Shown here: piece by piece, positions 1 to 12,300 of the stretch
Layout of the letters: each line of letters starts with the position of its first letter
Position numbering within the stretch: the first letter of the stretch is position 1
Source of the DNA: Phlebiopsis flavidoalba
Taxonomy: Eukaryota > Basidiomycota > Agaricomycetes > Polyporales > Phanerochaetaceae
Length of the DNA: 64,000 nt
Assembly: GCA_035772785.1 (NCBI GenBank)
Contig: JAOCPU010000007.1
Coordinates: 372,001 to 436,000 of the forward strand
Reading direction: 5' to 3'
Program-made: the position numbers and the translations under genes
Notes under the pieces: generated by a model
Seen by the model: the letters and a program-made list of their open reading frames with translations, nothing else
Database searches by the model: none
Told to the model about the DNA's origin: nothing

Positions 1-2221
1 GGGACGGAACGCGGACACGCGCCAGGTGGCAGCTCGACCTGTGCTCCTTGACCACCGCGACCGAGTAGGTGACGTGTGATCCCGGGCTATGATGCGTGAA
101 GTCCCTATTTCCCTAGGATGTCCAGAAAATCCGTTGTGGCGTCGCTAGGGCTGAATGTGCTTGTGGTTGTGCACGCGTGGATTCAGTCCTCTCCTCACAG
201 CTGAATTCGACGATAAGCAATCTTTCCTTGTGCATTCTTGCAGCACGCGTACGGGACGAACGAGCTTTGAGAACCCACTATTAGACCCACATGTTACATC
301 GCGACTAAGGGTTGAACTGTAAAGGTCGAAATATGCAGAACGTTCACATAAAGGTCCCAGAGACCCCCCCCGGTGCATGGTCAAGATCATGAGTGAAGGT
401 AGGGTCTCGGCTTCGGCGAGACGTAGCGCCCATCTATGACGATGCCGTCGAGTGCCGCGACCTCTGGGAATCTCACTTGAGTTTACTCGCCATCCTTGAC
501 CATGTTCCGCAACAAAACTCAACTCTAACGGCATTCGCACAGAAGCAATAGGACACAACTGAAACACGAGAGCAAGCAGCTACTTTGTCACTATGAGCAT
601 CGAGGCTGGCTGGCTGAAGAGGACCTTCAAGACACAGGGACGGAACAGAGACTCTTCTTCGCCCTGAGCCTGGAGTCAGGACCCTCATTACACTACACGA
701 CTACAACGTCGCAGTGTCCTTCCTTCCAGGATATCACCGATACTACCCGGTACGCCTTGTCGCAGCCTACCGTACTCACTATAAATATTCACGCGAAACC
801 TGCAGTACGTCTATGGCGCGGCATGTACCACCGCCGCCGCAGCATACATGCACCTCAAAGAAGAGAGTACACTGGCTGGAGCAACCCGGCGCTTTGCCAC
901 GGTGTGTACGCTGGGGTACGTCACAGGACACCTGATGACCCCTACCTTTCGGACTCAGCATGTTCGTCGTGCGCGCACAGGACCTTCGTAGCGCAGCTTG
1001 GACGATCGGGAGAAGTTCTTCCAGGCTTTGAAGAACGTACGGCAGAGGACGGAAGGCCGGTGGGATGGTCCTATGCAGGGACCGACGGATGTCAATGGGA
1101 ACACAACGGGAGCAAGTGAGGGCGTGGCTTCGTGGACAGAGCAGGAGCAGACACCAACAAGCAGTGCCGGAACAATACCACAAGCACAATGGTACGCGGA
1201 AGATATCTCGTGCAGCATATAATCTCACGCTGGTATCTTGTCAGCCTCGACGCCATCACCGGCACCGACACCCAGACCTCCAAGCACGATGGGAGGGAGA
1301 TACGAGGCCGCCAATGCACGGAACGCCGCGAACGTCGTCATGGGATGCCCCCTCATTGTGATACTTCGGCAACAACACGAACGTACCTCAGTTGGCCCAG
1401 TCACGGACAAAGTGCAGAATCCCAGTAGTCCGAGTCAGAAACGGGTTCTGCGCAAGAGCAGGCGCGGTTTGATGCTATGCTCGAGGCGAGAGCGAACCTT
1501 GGCCAGAAATTAAGATATATGTATGGCATTTGTATACTACGCTACACTATTTCTGACTGTGACTTTAAGCCACTGTACAATAATTATCTTGTTTATACAG
1601 AGCAGTCTGACCGCCCGAGATCTCCGAGACAAACAGCAAAAGGACAGCACGGCAAGATAGAGTGAAAACTCGACGCACAGTGCGGAACGGAGAGGGCACA
1701 TTAAAGCAAAGGTGCGCCGTGCTGGCGTTTGATTTCGCAAGAGAGCCGTATTACATGAGCAGAAAAGGCGGCACAAGACGACCGTGCGAAGCGCGAAGGA
1801 CGAACACATACGGACAATACAACGAAAAATCGATAAGCGAGGAGAAAGCAGACCGTTACTGGCGTACTAGACAAGCCCTATGACGATCAAACCATACAGA
1901 AGGTATCCCCGCGCCGCAAACTAATGATCTATAGATATACGCCTGGTCAGTACACGTCGGCGTATAGACGACAGATGAAAGCCAACTTATCTGTACTTAT
2001 AGAATAAAATCCCTAGCACACTTGGCTAGGATTATGAAACGATATAAGTCATCCGGAGATCTAGGACGGCCACCATGCGTTTCAATTCGACGTTACAGGC
2101 GCCCTCAGATACCTTGAAAAGTCAGCGCCAACGGACACATGAAACAGGACAGGAACAACAAAGAAACAATGAACGCAACGAGAAAAGAGAACATAACCAA
2201 AGAAGGGGACAAAACAACAAA
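1..2221. other. no recognisable gene
   Basis: Both strands carry only short overlapping open frames, the longest about 150 codons, with no family motif, no convincing splice-joined frame and no core promoter that I can recognise. The sequence could be intergenic or a heavily eroded mobile element. No terminal repeats or target-site duplications were seen. Confidence 0.5.
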
Positions 2222-3350
2222 AGCCGAGAAAATTGCGTCTCACGATACCCCGAGCTTGAAGCCGACTACGCGATGCTGTAAGATCAGGCAAAGCAGTACT
2301 GGTATCACGGAGAGATAGTGACTGACACGCACCCAAAGACCTAGGCCTCACGTTGGAGCCAACACCGGCACGAGGATGATAGGGAAACATCGTTTGACTG
2401 AACCGCCCCGGCCATGCCTTCACGAGCGCTTTGCCCGCGAACTAGACGGCCGCCGCCTGACTCGGTGGGCTCTACAAACCCCCTTCCGAAGGGGCGGTCC
2501 CGACACGACGCTGGCTACAGTCACCGCCGTTCCACTTGCCCGTGGATGCTCCTCCAGTGGGGTGTGCTGACCGTCGCTCCGTCTACGTTCATGCGCGTCG
2601 GTGAGTGCGGCTGGCCGGGTCGGGTTCCTCATGCAGGTGTCAATCGCTGTCGTCTTGGGTCGCTTCAAGGGCCTGCTGCTCACGCCGTAGGAGTGGTCCC
2701 CCCCCAGCAATGGCAGACTGCTGCCTCGACTCCGGTAGGTCATCTCGCCGACGACTAACCAAACGCGAAACCGGGGGGTACTACAGAAAGGACGGAACAG
2801 TGAAAGAAACAAGCCCAACAAAAACCGAACAGAAATCAAACAACAAGCTAAGAAATGCGCCTCAGATACCTTGAGCTTGAAGCGACTACGCGACGCAGAG
2901 AAATCAGTCAGTAATGGTACAGCGCAAGGAACTGACACGCCACCCAAAGACTAGGCCTCAACGTTGGAGCCAACGCCCCACACGAGGATGATAGGGAACA
3001 TCGTTAACTCCGCCCGGCCATGCCTTTACGCGCGAACTAGACTGGCCCCCGCCTGACTCGGTGGGCTCTACAAACCCCCCTTCCGAAGGGGCGTCCGACA
3101 CGAGCTGGCTACAGTCACCGCAGTTCCACTGCCCGTGGATGCTGACCTCCAGTGGGTGTGCTGACCGTCGCTCCGTTGGTCATGCGCGTCGGTGAGTGCG
3201 GCTGCCAGGGTCGGCTTCCTCGCGCAGGCGTCATCGCCGTCGTCTTCGGTCGCTTCAAGGGCCTGCTGCTCACGCCGTAGGAGTGGCTCCCCCCCAGCAA
3301 TGGCAGACTCTGGCCTCGACTCAAGGAACTCATCACCGACGCCCAACCGA
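2222..3350. repeat. degenerate tandem duplication, unit about 0.6 kb
   Basis: Two direct copies lie head to tail, roughly 2222-2760 and 2846-3350, offset by about 595-625 bp. Shared blocks in the same order include GCCTGACTCGGTGGGCTC (about 2455 and 3052), a stretch around CTGACCGTCGCTCCGT, a block containing CACGCCGTAGGAGTGG (about 2678 and 3272) and an upstream block with GAGCTTGAAG followed by CGACTACGCGA. The copies differ by many substitutions and short indels, which is why the offset varies. A further short echo (CTCAGATACCTTGA) sits near 2105. No open frame is conserved convincingly between the copies, so this looks like non-coding repeat or the remains of an element. Confidence 0.8.
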
Positions 3351-4300
3351 ACCCGAAACCACGAAGTATCTACAACGACCGCGGACTCGGAACGAAAGGT
3401 GCCTGGGACGGGCGCGACCGACTCGGATGGAGGACCTGTAAGATGGGACGGTTAGAATACTTGACCACATGCCGCACTGCGGCGTCAACTGTCGGCACGA
3501 GGGGAGAATGGCGAGTCTTGACGACGCAGGGACCGAGTTGCGTGAGTGCAAGAACATGTAGTTGATCATGATGGTGTACTTACACGGTTCGTCGATGTGC
3601 CTTGGGGAGTGTCGGGGTCGCTATTGTCGGGTCGCTGTCGCGCGGATGTTGTGGTTGAGATGAAAGGTCTAGAGTGAGGGGGAGTTGACGGCAGCTTGGT
3701 TCGTTTTATCGTTGCCCCGAAGCCAGCCTCCGCGGCAGACGCCGGTCCAAAAGTAGACAGCCACTTGCCTTTTTTGGAGTATGCTTCCTGCGGCTGCTGC
3801 ATCATCCGGCTGACCCAGCGAGAAATACTACTAATATTGTCTGTATGCAACAGCTCCGGAACATTCATGGGCCATAGGTACACCCCACTACACTCGTCTC
3901 ATCGACGGAACTTGTTTATTTTCCCAGCCGTGAGATGCTTCACGGTCACGGTCACCCGCGAACGCGTGATGTCACCATCAATCGCGCTTGTGACAGGCGT
4001 GACACCACATTTCTTTTCGACCTCCATGTCCGCCAAATATCTTCCAGTTCATTGCTTCTTATTCAACAAGACAATGGTGCTAACCGCATGAACTCACTAT
4101 ACTGCGACCATTCCGCGCATTCATCAGCAATACAGCATATATTGAGATAAATATATGTCGTGACGGCGTGTGGGGCGAGTGGTACTCGCACGTATCCTCC
4201 CACCTAGAACGGTCCATCGAACAGAATGACGCAGTTCGTTGGTCAGAGTTTTGTCATGTGTACCGTAAGTTACCCACGAGCAGAATGCGCAGAGGCCGTC
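3351..4300. other. no recognisable gene
   Basis: Open frames of 105 codons (-) and 131 codons (+) overlap around 3566-4091, but neither shows a recognisable motif. I cannot support a gene here. The last part is presumably the promoter region of the NmrA-like gene that starts at 4348. Confidence 0.45.
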
Positions 4301-4303
4301 TCT

Positions 4304-4311
4304 CATATAAG
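4304..4311 (+). promoter_or_regulatory. TATA-like box before the NmrA-like gene
   Basis: CATATAAG lies about 40 bp before the ATG at 4348, in a position suitable for a core promoter with a short leader. Support is by motif and position only. Confidence 0.4.
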
Positions 4312-4347
4312 TCCCGCACCCTGTAGCGTCTCTTGAGCCAAGCGAAT

Positions 4348-5402
4348 ATGAAGCAGACAATCCTCATCACTGGCACCCCAGGCCGTACCTCCTCCTACGT
4401 CGTCCGCGCACTCCTTGAGCAAGTCGAGCCGTCATCTATCCGGCTCCTTGTGCATTCCCTCTGCTAGTGCTGAGACCGCGCGCTCCTTGTTTCCTTCCAT
4501 TCCGCACAGCAACGTCCTCGTTGGCGACTATTTCGACGCTACCGCTCTCGGCGCTGCACTCAGTGGTGTGGATGTGGTGTTCCACAATGGTCCCGCGTTC
4601 CATTCGCTCGAGAGTGCGATGGGGATTGCGTTGATTGATGCAGCTAAGAAGGCAGGCGTGGGGAGGTTTGTGTACTGCAGCGTGCTGTTCTCGGTGTTGA
4701 GGAAGTTGGAGAATCATGACTGTAAGCGATAGTGAGTTACCCTCTGCATGTTGCGTCCATGATTGGGGGACTCATGACTCATATTCAGCGTTGAAGAATA
4801 CTTGATAGAATCTGGGCTTGACTACACCATTCTCCAGGTGTGTTACAGGCTGCTTCTGATGGATGCACGACCTCTCAACTACACTATAGCCGACCTCCTA
4901 CATGCAAAAACATACCAGTCACCAAGACACTCTCTAGCGGAACCCTTCTGTGCCCCTACACTCCCACCGTCCTTCAAGGCTTCCTCGACCTCCATGACCT
5001 CGCTCTTATCGCCCGTACTGTCATCCTTGGGCACGAATTACACAATCGCGCACGGTATGAACCTGGTCGGCGTGAACACAGCCCTCAGCACCGTGGCGGA
5101 AGCCTTCACTCGGGTTGCAGGAGAGAGCTTCCGGTGCGAGCCCTTGCCGCGGGATATTGCCGTCAGAGGTTTTGGAGAGAAGAGCGAATATGGCAAGGAC
5201 GAAGCTGAGAGGATGTTGTTCTATTATGACAAGAGGTAAGTTTTCTCTGACGCTATGTGAGATAAGGGGGGAGGGTGACAGTCTCAGAGGTATTCCTGGG
5301 AACACAAACATAACGAGGTGGTTGCTCGGGAGAGAGCCGACTGGCTGGGAAAGAGATGATCCGACGAGAGATGCAAAATTAACGTCTGGCCAATTATCGT
5401 GA
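4348..5402 (+). pseudogene. NmrA-like NAD(P)-binding protein, frame broken
   Basis: The protein begins MKQTILITGTPGRTSSYVVR, a Rossmann beta-alpha-beta start whose glycine motif is GTPGRTS, so the third glycine is replaced. Further conserved pieces follow in order: VLVGDYFDATALGAALSGVD, GVGRFVYCSV, VEEYLIESGLDYTILQ, PTSYMQ and, at the end, GNTNITRWLLGREPTGW. These are typical of fungal NmrA/HSCARG-type proteins, which bind NAD(P) and act as redox-sensing regulators or reductases. Likely introns are 4722-4788, 4838-4889 and one from about 5237 to 5286. The frame shifts near 4450, at the first exon junction and near 5060, each compatible with a one- or two-base indel. The family call is solid. 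Whether the gene is truly dead or only mis-sequenced cannot be told from here; the same kind of break occurs in essential genes in this window. Confidence 0.8.
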
Positions 5403-6101
5403 GTGTAACATACGGTTAACCATTGTCTTCAATGACAACTACGAATGAGCACACCACGCACGAGGCGTCGTTATCTGCACTATGTCACGAGAAAGTTACA
5501 TCTGGTACCTGGCACACCACTTTCTGCGTGCCGCGAGAACGTTTCTCCGAGGCCCTGACGTTGAGCACCTCTAGCACGACAAAGTGTGTTTGTTTTGGTT
5601 CTGAGCTAGACTGGACACGAAGTGGAGCTGACTGATTGGTGCGACAGGGGCACGTCCCCCCTTTGATACCGTCGCCGGTCTTGTGGCGAGGAGCGAGGAA
5701 AGTAGTGGCCTAGGGTTCTTGTGTCCGTGGCTTCGCGCAGTGGTGTAGACAGAGTCATGTTAACCTCCCCCCATGCCTTTGTGGGTAAAGGGAGGAGGAC
5801 TGGGCACTCTATCTCGCGCGTTTTGCGCGCTGTCAGACGCGACGAACAGGGGCGGCGCGGGCGGGCCACGTGAGATGAGCGTTCACGACGACCGACGCCC
5901 CTGCGCAATGATGCAAAAAAAAGAGCAGCGGGCGGGCGGCGAACGGGACCCAAAAAAAACTGGCAGCTTTCAGGTTTCTGTGGTGTCGGAGCGTTTTTGA
6001 TACGCAACTTGGCTCTATGTGGAAACCGCCGATGCAGCCCGTGGATTCGCTGGGCCATGACGTCGACGTCCTCTATGATGCATACGCCACCTCCACCACA
6101 G

Positions 6102-6211
6102 AATAAAAGCCAACCACTCCCACCTCTTCTTCCCACATTTCTTCCCTCGTTCTCCTCTCTCACGATCCCCACTTTCTCCCTCCCAATTTTACGAACCTTA
6201 CGACTATCACC
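6102..6211 (+). promoter_or_regulatory. core promoter and pyrimidine-rich leader of the HAM1-like gene
   Basis: AATAAAAG at 6102-6109 is followed by about 90 bp of strongly C/T-biased sequence running into ATG 6212. A TATA-like box followed by a pyrimidine-rich start region is common in front of well expressed filamentous fungal genes. The call rests on composition and position. Confidence 0.45.
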
Positions 6212-9200
6212 ATGTCCCTCTCTCCCCGCCGCACCCAAAGACATTTCCGATCACCCCGCAAAAGGGACCGTCGTCGCCCCTGTGAAACAAGGAGGCGCAG
6301 AGCCGCGGACGTGTACGACCTGCAAACTCCGTTCTTATTCTACGGCGTCATCAACGCGTTCAAGCCCCCAGTCTCGCACATGCCACTCCAACGAACAGAT
6401 CGACCGCACCCTCCAGTATGTCGTCAACAACTCATCCTGTCCCCATACGAAGAGAACGAGCTCTCGCCCGAGGGCAAGAAGCTCATCGCCGATACCCGCG
6501 ACATCATCGAGACTGCTCGCCTCCTCGTAAAGAGAAAAGAACGCCGATGGAGGCTCTTCCCAGAACTTTGCTGTGGCATACGTCGCGACAACAACTTTTC
6601 GAAAAGCGAAGAATGCACCTCTCATACCCAAGTCATCCCTGTCGACCAGGAGTAAACGGCAAAGTCCTGACCGGCCAGCAGGCCAGATCCGCGCATCTTT
6701 CGCGCACTTGCTACGTGGGTGCTCATCCTCACACAACGCCGAGGTTCGCAAGCTCCTCAGCGACTTTTTCCGTCATCGTACGCGACCTCTTTGCCCGTGG
6801 CGCATGAAAGGCTGCTGAAGCACGCCCGACCCGGATGAAGAACGCCTCCGCACAGTTCGACGACTCTGCTCCCAACGACACTTCAGCACACCGAAGGTGG
6901 TCCGCAAGGCTGGCCCTAACGAGGGACACCGGTGAGTTTCTTACCGCACAAAAGTATCGGCTTCAAAGTGCTCAATCGTCTGTTCAGGTTCTCGAGGCCC
7001 GTATACCCTGTTGTGGTACCGATGACCACCATTCAATGCAAACAACCCATCCACGAAGAGGACTTGGCACTCGGGGCGACCATTCCACCAACGGGGGGGG
7101 GGGGGGGTGGGGGGCCGAGGACGACGGAACCGGTCCGTCGCCCGAGATGGAATGAAGTCCTGCGAAGTAGGAGGACTCACAAATAATGAAGGACCATGTG
7201 ATGCCAAAACCGTGCGCAAGGTGGAGTTCGGGTCGTTCCAGATTGCGAAGTCACAATCACTGGACGCTACTTCAGGAGGGAAGCCCAGGGCCCAATTAAA
7301 GAAGTCCTCTGAGCACCTAATGATGCCGTCGGATCGGTGACCCCCATAACCTTCCTGACCGCGAGGAGGCGGGATGGGCCAAGAAAGGGGTGGCTTCATG
7401 AAACAAGGCTTCGTTATACCCGTATACGGACAACATCATGGAACGCGTCTCAGCCAAGTAGCCACAAGGACAGCTGACATACGACCAAGAAGGAGAGGCC
7501 AGTCCAGCAAATGGACCGCTGCGAAGCAGTTATCATTATGCGAAGATACTTCCCGAGGAGCGTCGCGACCAGTTCATTTACCGTAGGCAAGAAGGTGTGT
7601 TTGCCCTCAACTTCTATCCATTGTGACGGTGGCCCTTCATGGTCATAGTTGAGTGCAGAAGACACAAGTGACTACCAAGCAGATCCATTCCGCTGGCATC
7701 ACACCTACCTCTCGAGGAGTACGCTTCGCCACGTGCCGTAACCGTGGCTGACAACGCAAGGGGACTTTGCCCAGACCCTGGCTCGACAACTCTCTGCTAG
7801 AGGCCACGAGCGAGCTGCCGCACCCTTCTCGAGCGTTTCGCCAACGGCCAGTCCCTCGGCATCATCGGTGACGCCATGCACGACCTCTACGAGGACGCGC
7901 AGAAGGACGATGAGCTGCGCCAGTGGTTCAAGAGCGTCGACTCGTACATCCGCAAGATCCTCATCGAGCCCGGCTATGTGCTTGAGCCCGAGTGCAACAA
8001 CGAGGGTAACCGCCTGAAGGAGTCGGGCCGTCGCTTCTACGACGACAAGTACAAGAACCACTTCGACAACCTCATCGACCGCACCACCAGCTGGTTCAAG
8101 GCCATGGGTGACGATCCTCTCAACCAACGCTTCGGCCAGGATTGGGCTCGCCTTACCCGCGATTTGCTGTTCGACAGCGAGGGCAGCCTCAAGTGGAAGC
8201 CCGAGTTGTGGATGGACATCCGCAAGGTCACCCCCAGAGTGCATATCGACGAGGAGTACGTAATATAAACCACCCCATTCTGCACGCCAAAATCGTTTGT
8301 CATTCTATAGGTTTTGGATAAGTTTCCCATCCCCCAGTTTATCGAGTACACCGACGAAGCGTCTCGAGGCTCTCATCGAGAAACTCGCATGTCTGGCCGC
8401 AACCTGTTCCCGACACTCGGTCGACCGGAGGTGCACAAACTTCATCAAGTTCTACGCGTACAACGCCCTATCCGCGACTGAGCACCACCACGACTCATCT
8501 CTCACGTTCGCGCGCAGATCCAGGCGGACATGAAGGGACGTCGCGGTCTACTTCCGCAAGAGACGGGTGCATTCCCAAAGGCCACAGGACTCTGCCTCGC
8601 CGAAGTCCTGCATCGGCCGGCAGCGGTCTTACCACTCAGCGCGCACCCATCACAGCAGCTCGACTGACAAGGATCATGCTTAGTCAGCGTCTTCAAAGGG
8701 CACGGACGTTGCAGTGTCAAGGTCGACACGCACCGCATTTTCAAGTCCTCTATCACCGCGACTCGTAAGTCATATGACCTGTGTCTCTCTAACAAGGGAC
8801 CCTCTCGCCCGCTGGCGACCCCCGCGCTCGTTATCAAGAATGACAGCTCCAGTTAAAGGTGCGATTGCCTGACTTCTGTGCGCCAACTGCGCTCGATTAC
8901 GTCGAATGGCACAGCTTTGCGTCGGGCTTCAGTGGCGCGACGAACCGCATGTCGAGAGGCCATAGATGCCCGGAAACGCAGAACCGCCTTAGCCGCAACC
9001 ATAGGATCTCCAGGAGCTCTCCAAGGCGCCAAGAAATGGACGAATGGCTGAGATCGTCCACAGAGGTCGGCGCGAACTACAGGAGAAGCTTAAGGACGAG
9101 CGCAATAGTCGCAAGATTCACAATGCCATTTTTGTTTTTTCTTGGTCTCACAAAGCGCGGACAGCGCCATCATGTCCGAAAAGGGTTACCCTGGTGGCTG

Positions 9201-9348
9201 GGTCGTTACCGCGCCAGGAGCGTCAGGAGGGCTGCGGAGAAGGGCGAGGTGATCTAGGGCAGAAGAGCGATAGCGGTAAGTCCCACCTATCCTCCACGGC
9301 GCGACGTGATCCTAACCATGATCCTGCAGATTCAAAAACATTGTCTAA
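6212..9348 (+). pseudogene. HAM1-like protein (HAM1 N- and C-terminal domains), many frame breaks
   Basis: Conserved pieces appear in the right order on + but in changing frames: NEQIDRTLQYVVNNS, LSPEGKKLIADTRDIIETAR, FRKAKNAPLIPKSS, SVIVRDLFARGA, ERFANGQSLGIIGDAMHDLY, then one long clean stretch (7876-8260) with RQWFKSVDSYIRKILIEPGY and RFGQDWARLTRDLLFDSEGS, then FIEYTDEA, LTFAQIQADM, SVFKGHGR and a last exon ending FKNIV. This is the layout of fungal HAM1-like proteins, large elongated proteins thought to be lipid-binding tubes related to BPI proteins. The model covers about 3.1 kb, usual for the family. At least ten frame changes are needed, and the stretch from 8400 to 9300 is poorest. 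A run of 15 G at 7093 lies inside the gene. The last intron (donor about 9274, acceptor 9329) is well formed. Family assignment is firm; functionality is doubtful or hidden by sequence errors. Confidence 0.8.
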
Positions 9349-12300
9349 ACGCCTTGTACATAAAACCCTCTCAGACTCTGTATCTTCTCCTCCACGTCCC
9401 CTTAACCCCTACGCTACTGTAATTTCTACTTTTACATTTGTCTATCCCCCTCGTCTCGAAGTCCCCATCCCCACCCCATCTGCCTCCTGTCGAATTCTTT
9501 GGATGGGATGTAACTGACCCTTGATATTCTGTATACCACCAATCCTGTAGTTGGTTACTGTAACCTTAGTTTTTTCTCTTTGATTCAACACCCTGGATGT
9601 GCATTAGGACCCGTCCAGCTGCCATGCTCAAACCCACGTCGGCAGATGTCATCTTCCGCTTGGGATTAGTGACGGCACTGTGCGCAAACTCGGGCCGGGC
9701 GCGGAGACCATCGAAGTCTTGAATCAACAGGGGTATATCCAGTATCCGAGGCCACCACGGTACAATGTATGAGAATGCTACAACCAGAGCGGGCAGGCGC
9801 GACAGTGCAGTGTCAATGTAGATGAATCCGTGGATGCACGAACTAGCAGTCAATGCGTGTGGTGGGTAATGAACGATGTGCGAGAACATCGCTGTGGGGA
9901 CGGAATGGATGTATGGAAGTGAGGAAACTCAAAGGGAGAGAGAAATGCATTGGATAACGAGAAGGAAATGAAATCAAGGAGTGACGTTCCGGTTATACCA
10001 GCAAAACAACCACACAACACCGTACCAGCGGAGAAAAACATAGACCAAGGATTCCGCAGGATTAAACCGCGGTAATAGCCCTCCGGCTCTCCCGTCCACC
10101 CCCGACCCACATCGTCCATCCACCCGAGCATAACCACCAAGAACCGCACACACCACGCCGCGTCCGCGCCCGCGCCGAGGCTTGGGCGCAGCTGCAGCGC
10201 GAACGCGAGGTCGAGCTCCGGAGCATCGGCGCGCGGTAGGCGCGGGGGTGGGCAGGTTAGGGACGGACGGCTGTCAACGGGCTGGTGGTGTGTCGTGGGT
10301 GTATGTCCCGGGGGAGGGGGGTTTTTGAGCCGGGGGGTTCCGCGGTGGGGGGGAAGGAGAGGCCGTGGAGGGACCATGTGGGTTTGGTGCGTGAGGGAGA
10401 GGTGGGAGAGGGAGGCGGCGGAGAGGGCGCGGGGGCTGGTCGATGGGGGTGTTAGTATGGGGTTTGGGGTTGAGGGGTGTTGCAGCGAGGGCCTGGATCA
10501 GCGGTTTCGATGCTCGGTGTAAAGAGTAGGAGGGGAGGGGAAGGATTCGGAGTAGTGGACATGACTCATTCGTCCTTTCCGGCTTCTAGATCAATGGCGG
10601 TTTGTTCTCGCTCAGAGGAACGCCCGTCCGCGTGAGGGTAGATATTGTACGTCACTGAGAAAGAGGCGAGGCCGAGGTTTCTCAACGCCCGTAGGTAGGT
10701 TATAACCGAGTTTATTCTTGCGCCTGTTGGCTTCGTTTCGAAACCCGTTTGCTTCTCGAAAGAGATCGGCATTGGGGTTGGTTATACTAGAGACACCGTA
10801 CGACACATCCGTTACAGTGAGGAGATTGTTTTGGAAATATAGCGTTCACGAGAAAGCGACGCCACTAAGGCTATCGACGCGGCCAGGCCACTACTACGCT
10901 ACAGAGTCGACAAGGTAGTTTGATCTAGTATCTGTTTTGGGGAGGTCATTGAAGGTCTTCATACTCAGGAGGCATCGTCGAGGAGTAATGGACGCTTGGT
11001 GTCATTACTCCACGGCACGTTCCGAGGCTCGCTTCGAACGATGGTAGACAGCGCCGTCAGGGCCTGTTTCATACTAGCCGAAAGATTACGCTCGAAGCGC
11101 CCCTGTGGGTCATTTCGTAAAACTCGTCTGGCTTTGATGCTATGTCCTAGACAATCCCTTCAAAAGGGGATACGGATACGGGGGCTTTCGGTGGCCTGCG
11201 AGTCCGTTCCAGTGCTCAGGCGAGCCACATACTTGACTCTCTTCGGCTAGGAGGACCTCGCCGGAGTGCGTTTGAAGCTTTCGATATCAAACGCCAAAAT
11301 ATTTAACTGGTAGAGCTGTAAATGAAATGTGAGAACGCATGTCATGGGTGTTATTGAATGAATGTGTGAAACGATACCCACGTGCGATGTGGAAGACTGA
11401 TTGAAGGGACATTAAGGACATTAAAATGACGGCTGCGCATTTAGGGGCCCCCTATTCATTCGACCGCGGTGAGCAATGTAACCAGCCGAGTGGGGTCCAT
11501 AAGCTGATACTCAACATCTCGAGCAAAGTCGCTCGAGATACGGGCACTGGACTTGGGGGACGAGCCGCCACGGTCAACGCGATGAGCAGCGAGAACGAGA
11601 CAGTGAAAACGTTAAGGGTCATGACGGGGCAGCGGTAGCTTTCTGCAAGCTCAGAAGTTAACACTATCTTCCACGAGTGCACGAGATTATACTATCCGCC
11701 TTTGAGGTCGGTAGCCGATATACCTGTTCGCGTGATCTCGAGACTCACGCGTCGCTGAAGCCCCATGTCTCGTGTTATGTGTATGTCGTTCAATGTTTTT
11801 CCCTTCCTCCCTTTCTTTTTTTCCCTTCCCCGCCGTGAGGAATTCGAAACCTCGCGGCTACCCGGCCCTGGGCGCACAACACGTTTCAAGCCTCGCCATT
11901 CGCGGCGCGTGTCCCGTTCGTGCTGGCCCCCCCCCATCAACGTGGCACTGTGATCGGATCAATCCCCGAGGGGCGGGGAAACGCCAAGAAAGTACGCGAC
12001 ATCCCGCGGCGCTTGCGACGTCACGACTGGCAGGCCGATCGCAGCTGGTCCGCTCTACGTACCATCCAACAGCTCGACTACCCCAAGAGCACGCATTATA
12101 ATTACCCATTTTTTTCAACGTCTGCATTACCTTGTTCTTTCTGTGCTGTACACCGTCGCGTACGCTCACACTCGGCTCAACCAAACTTACACGTTGCGCG
12201 AGTTGTAATCAATGCTGCTACTGATTCAGAGTCTCAAAACGACCGACCAGTGACAGCCTCGTCTCACTCTAACTCGGAGAGCAGCAGCAATTTCAAAATC

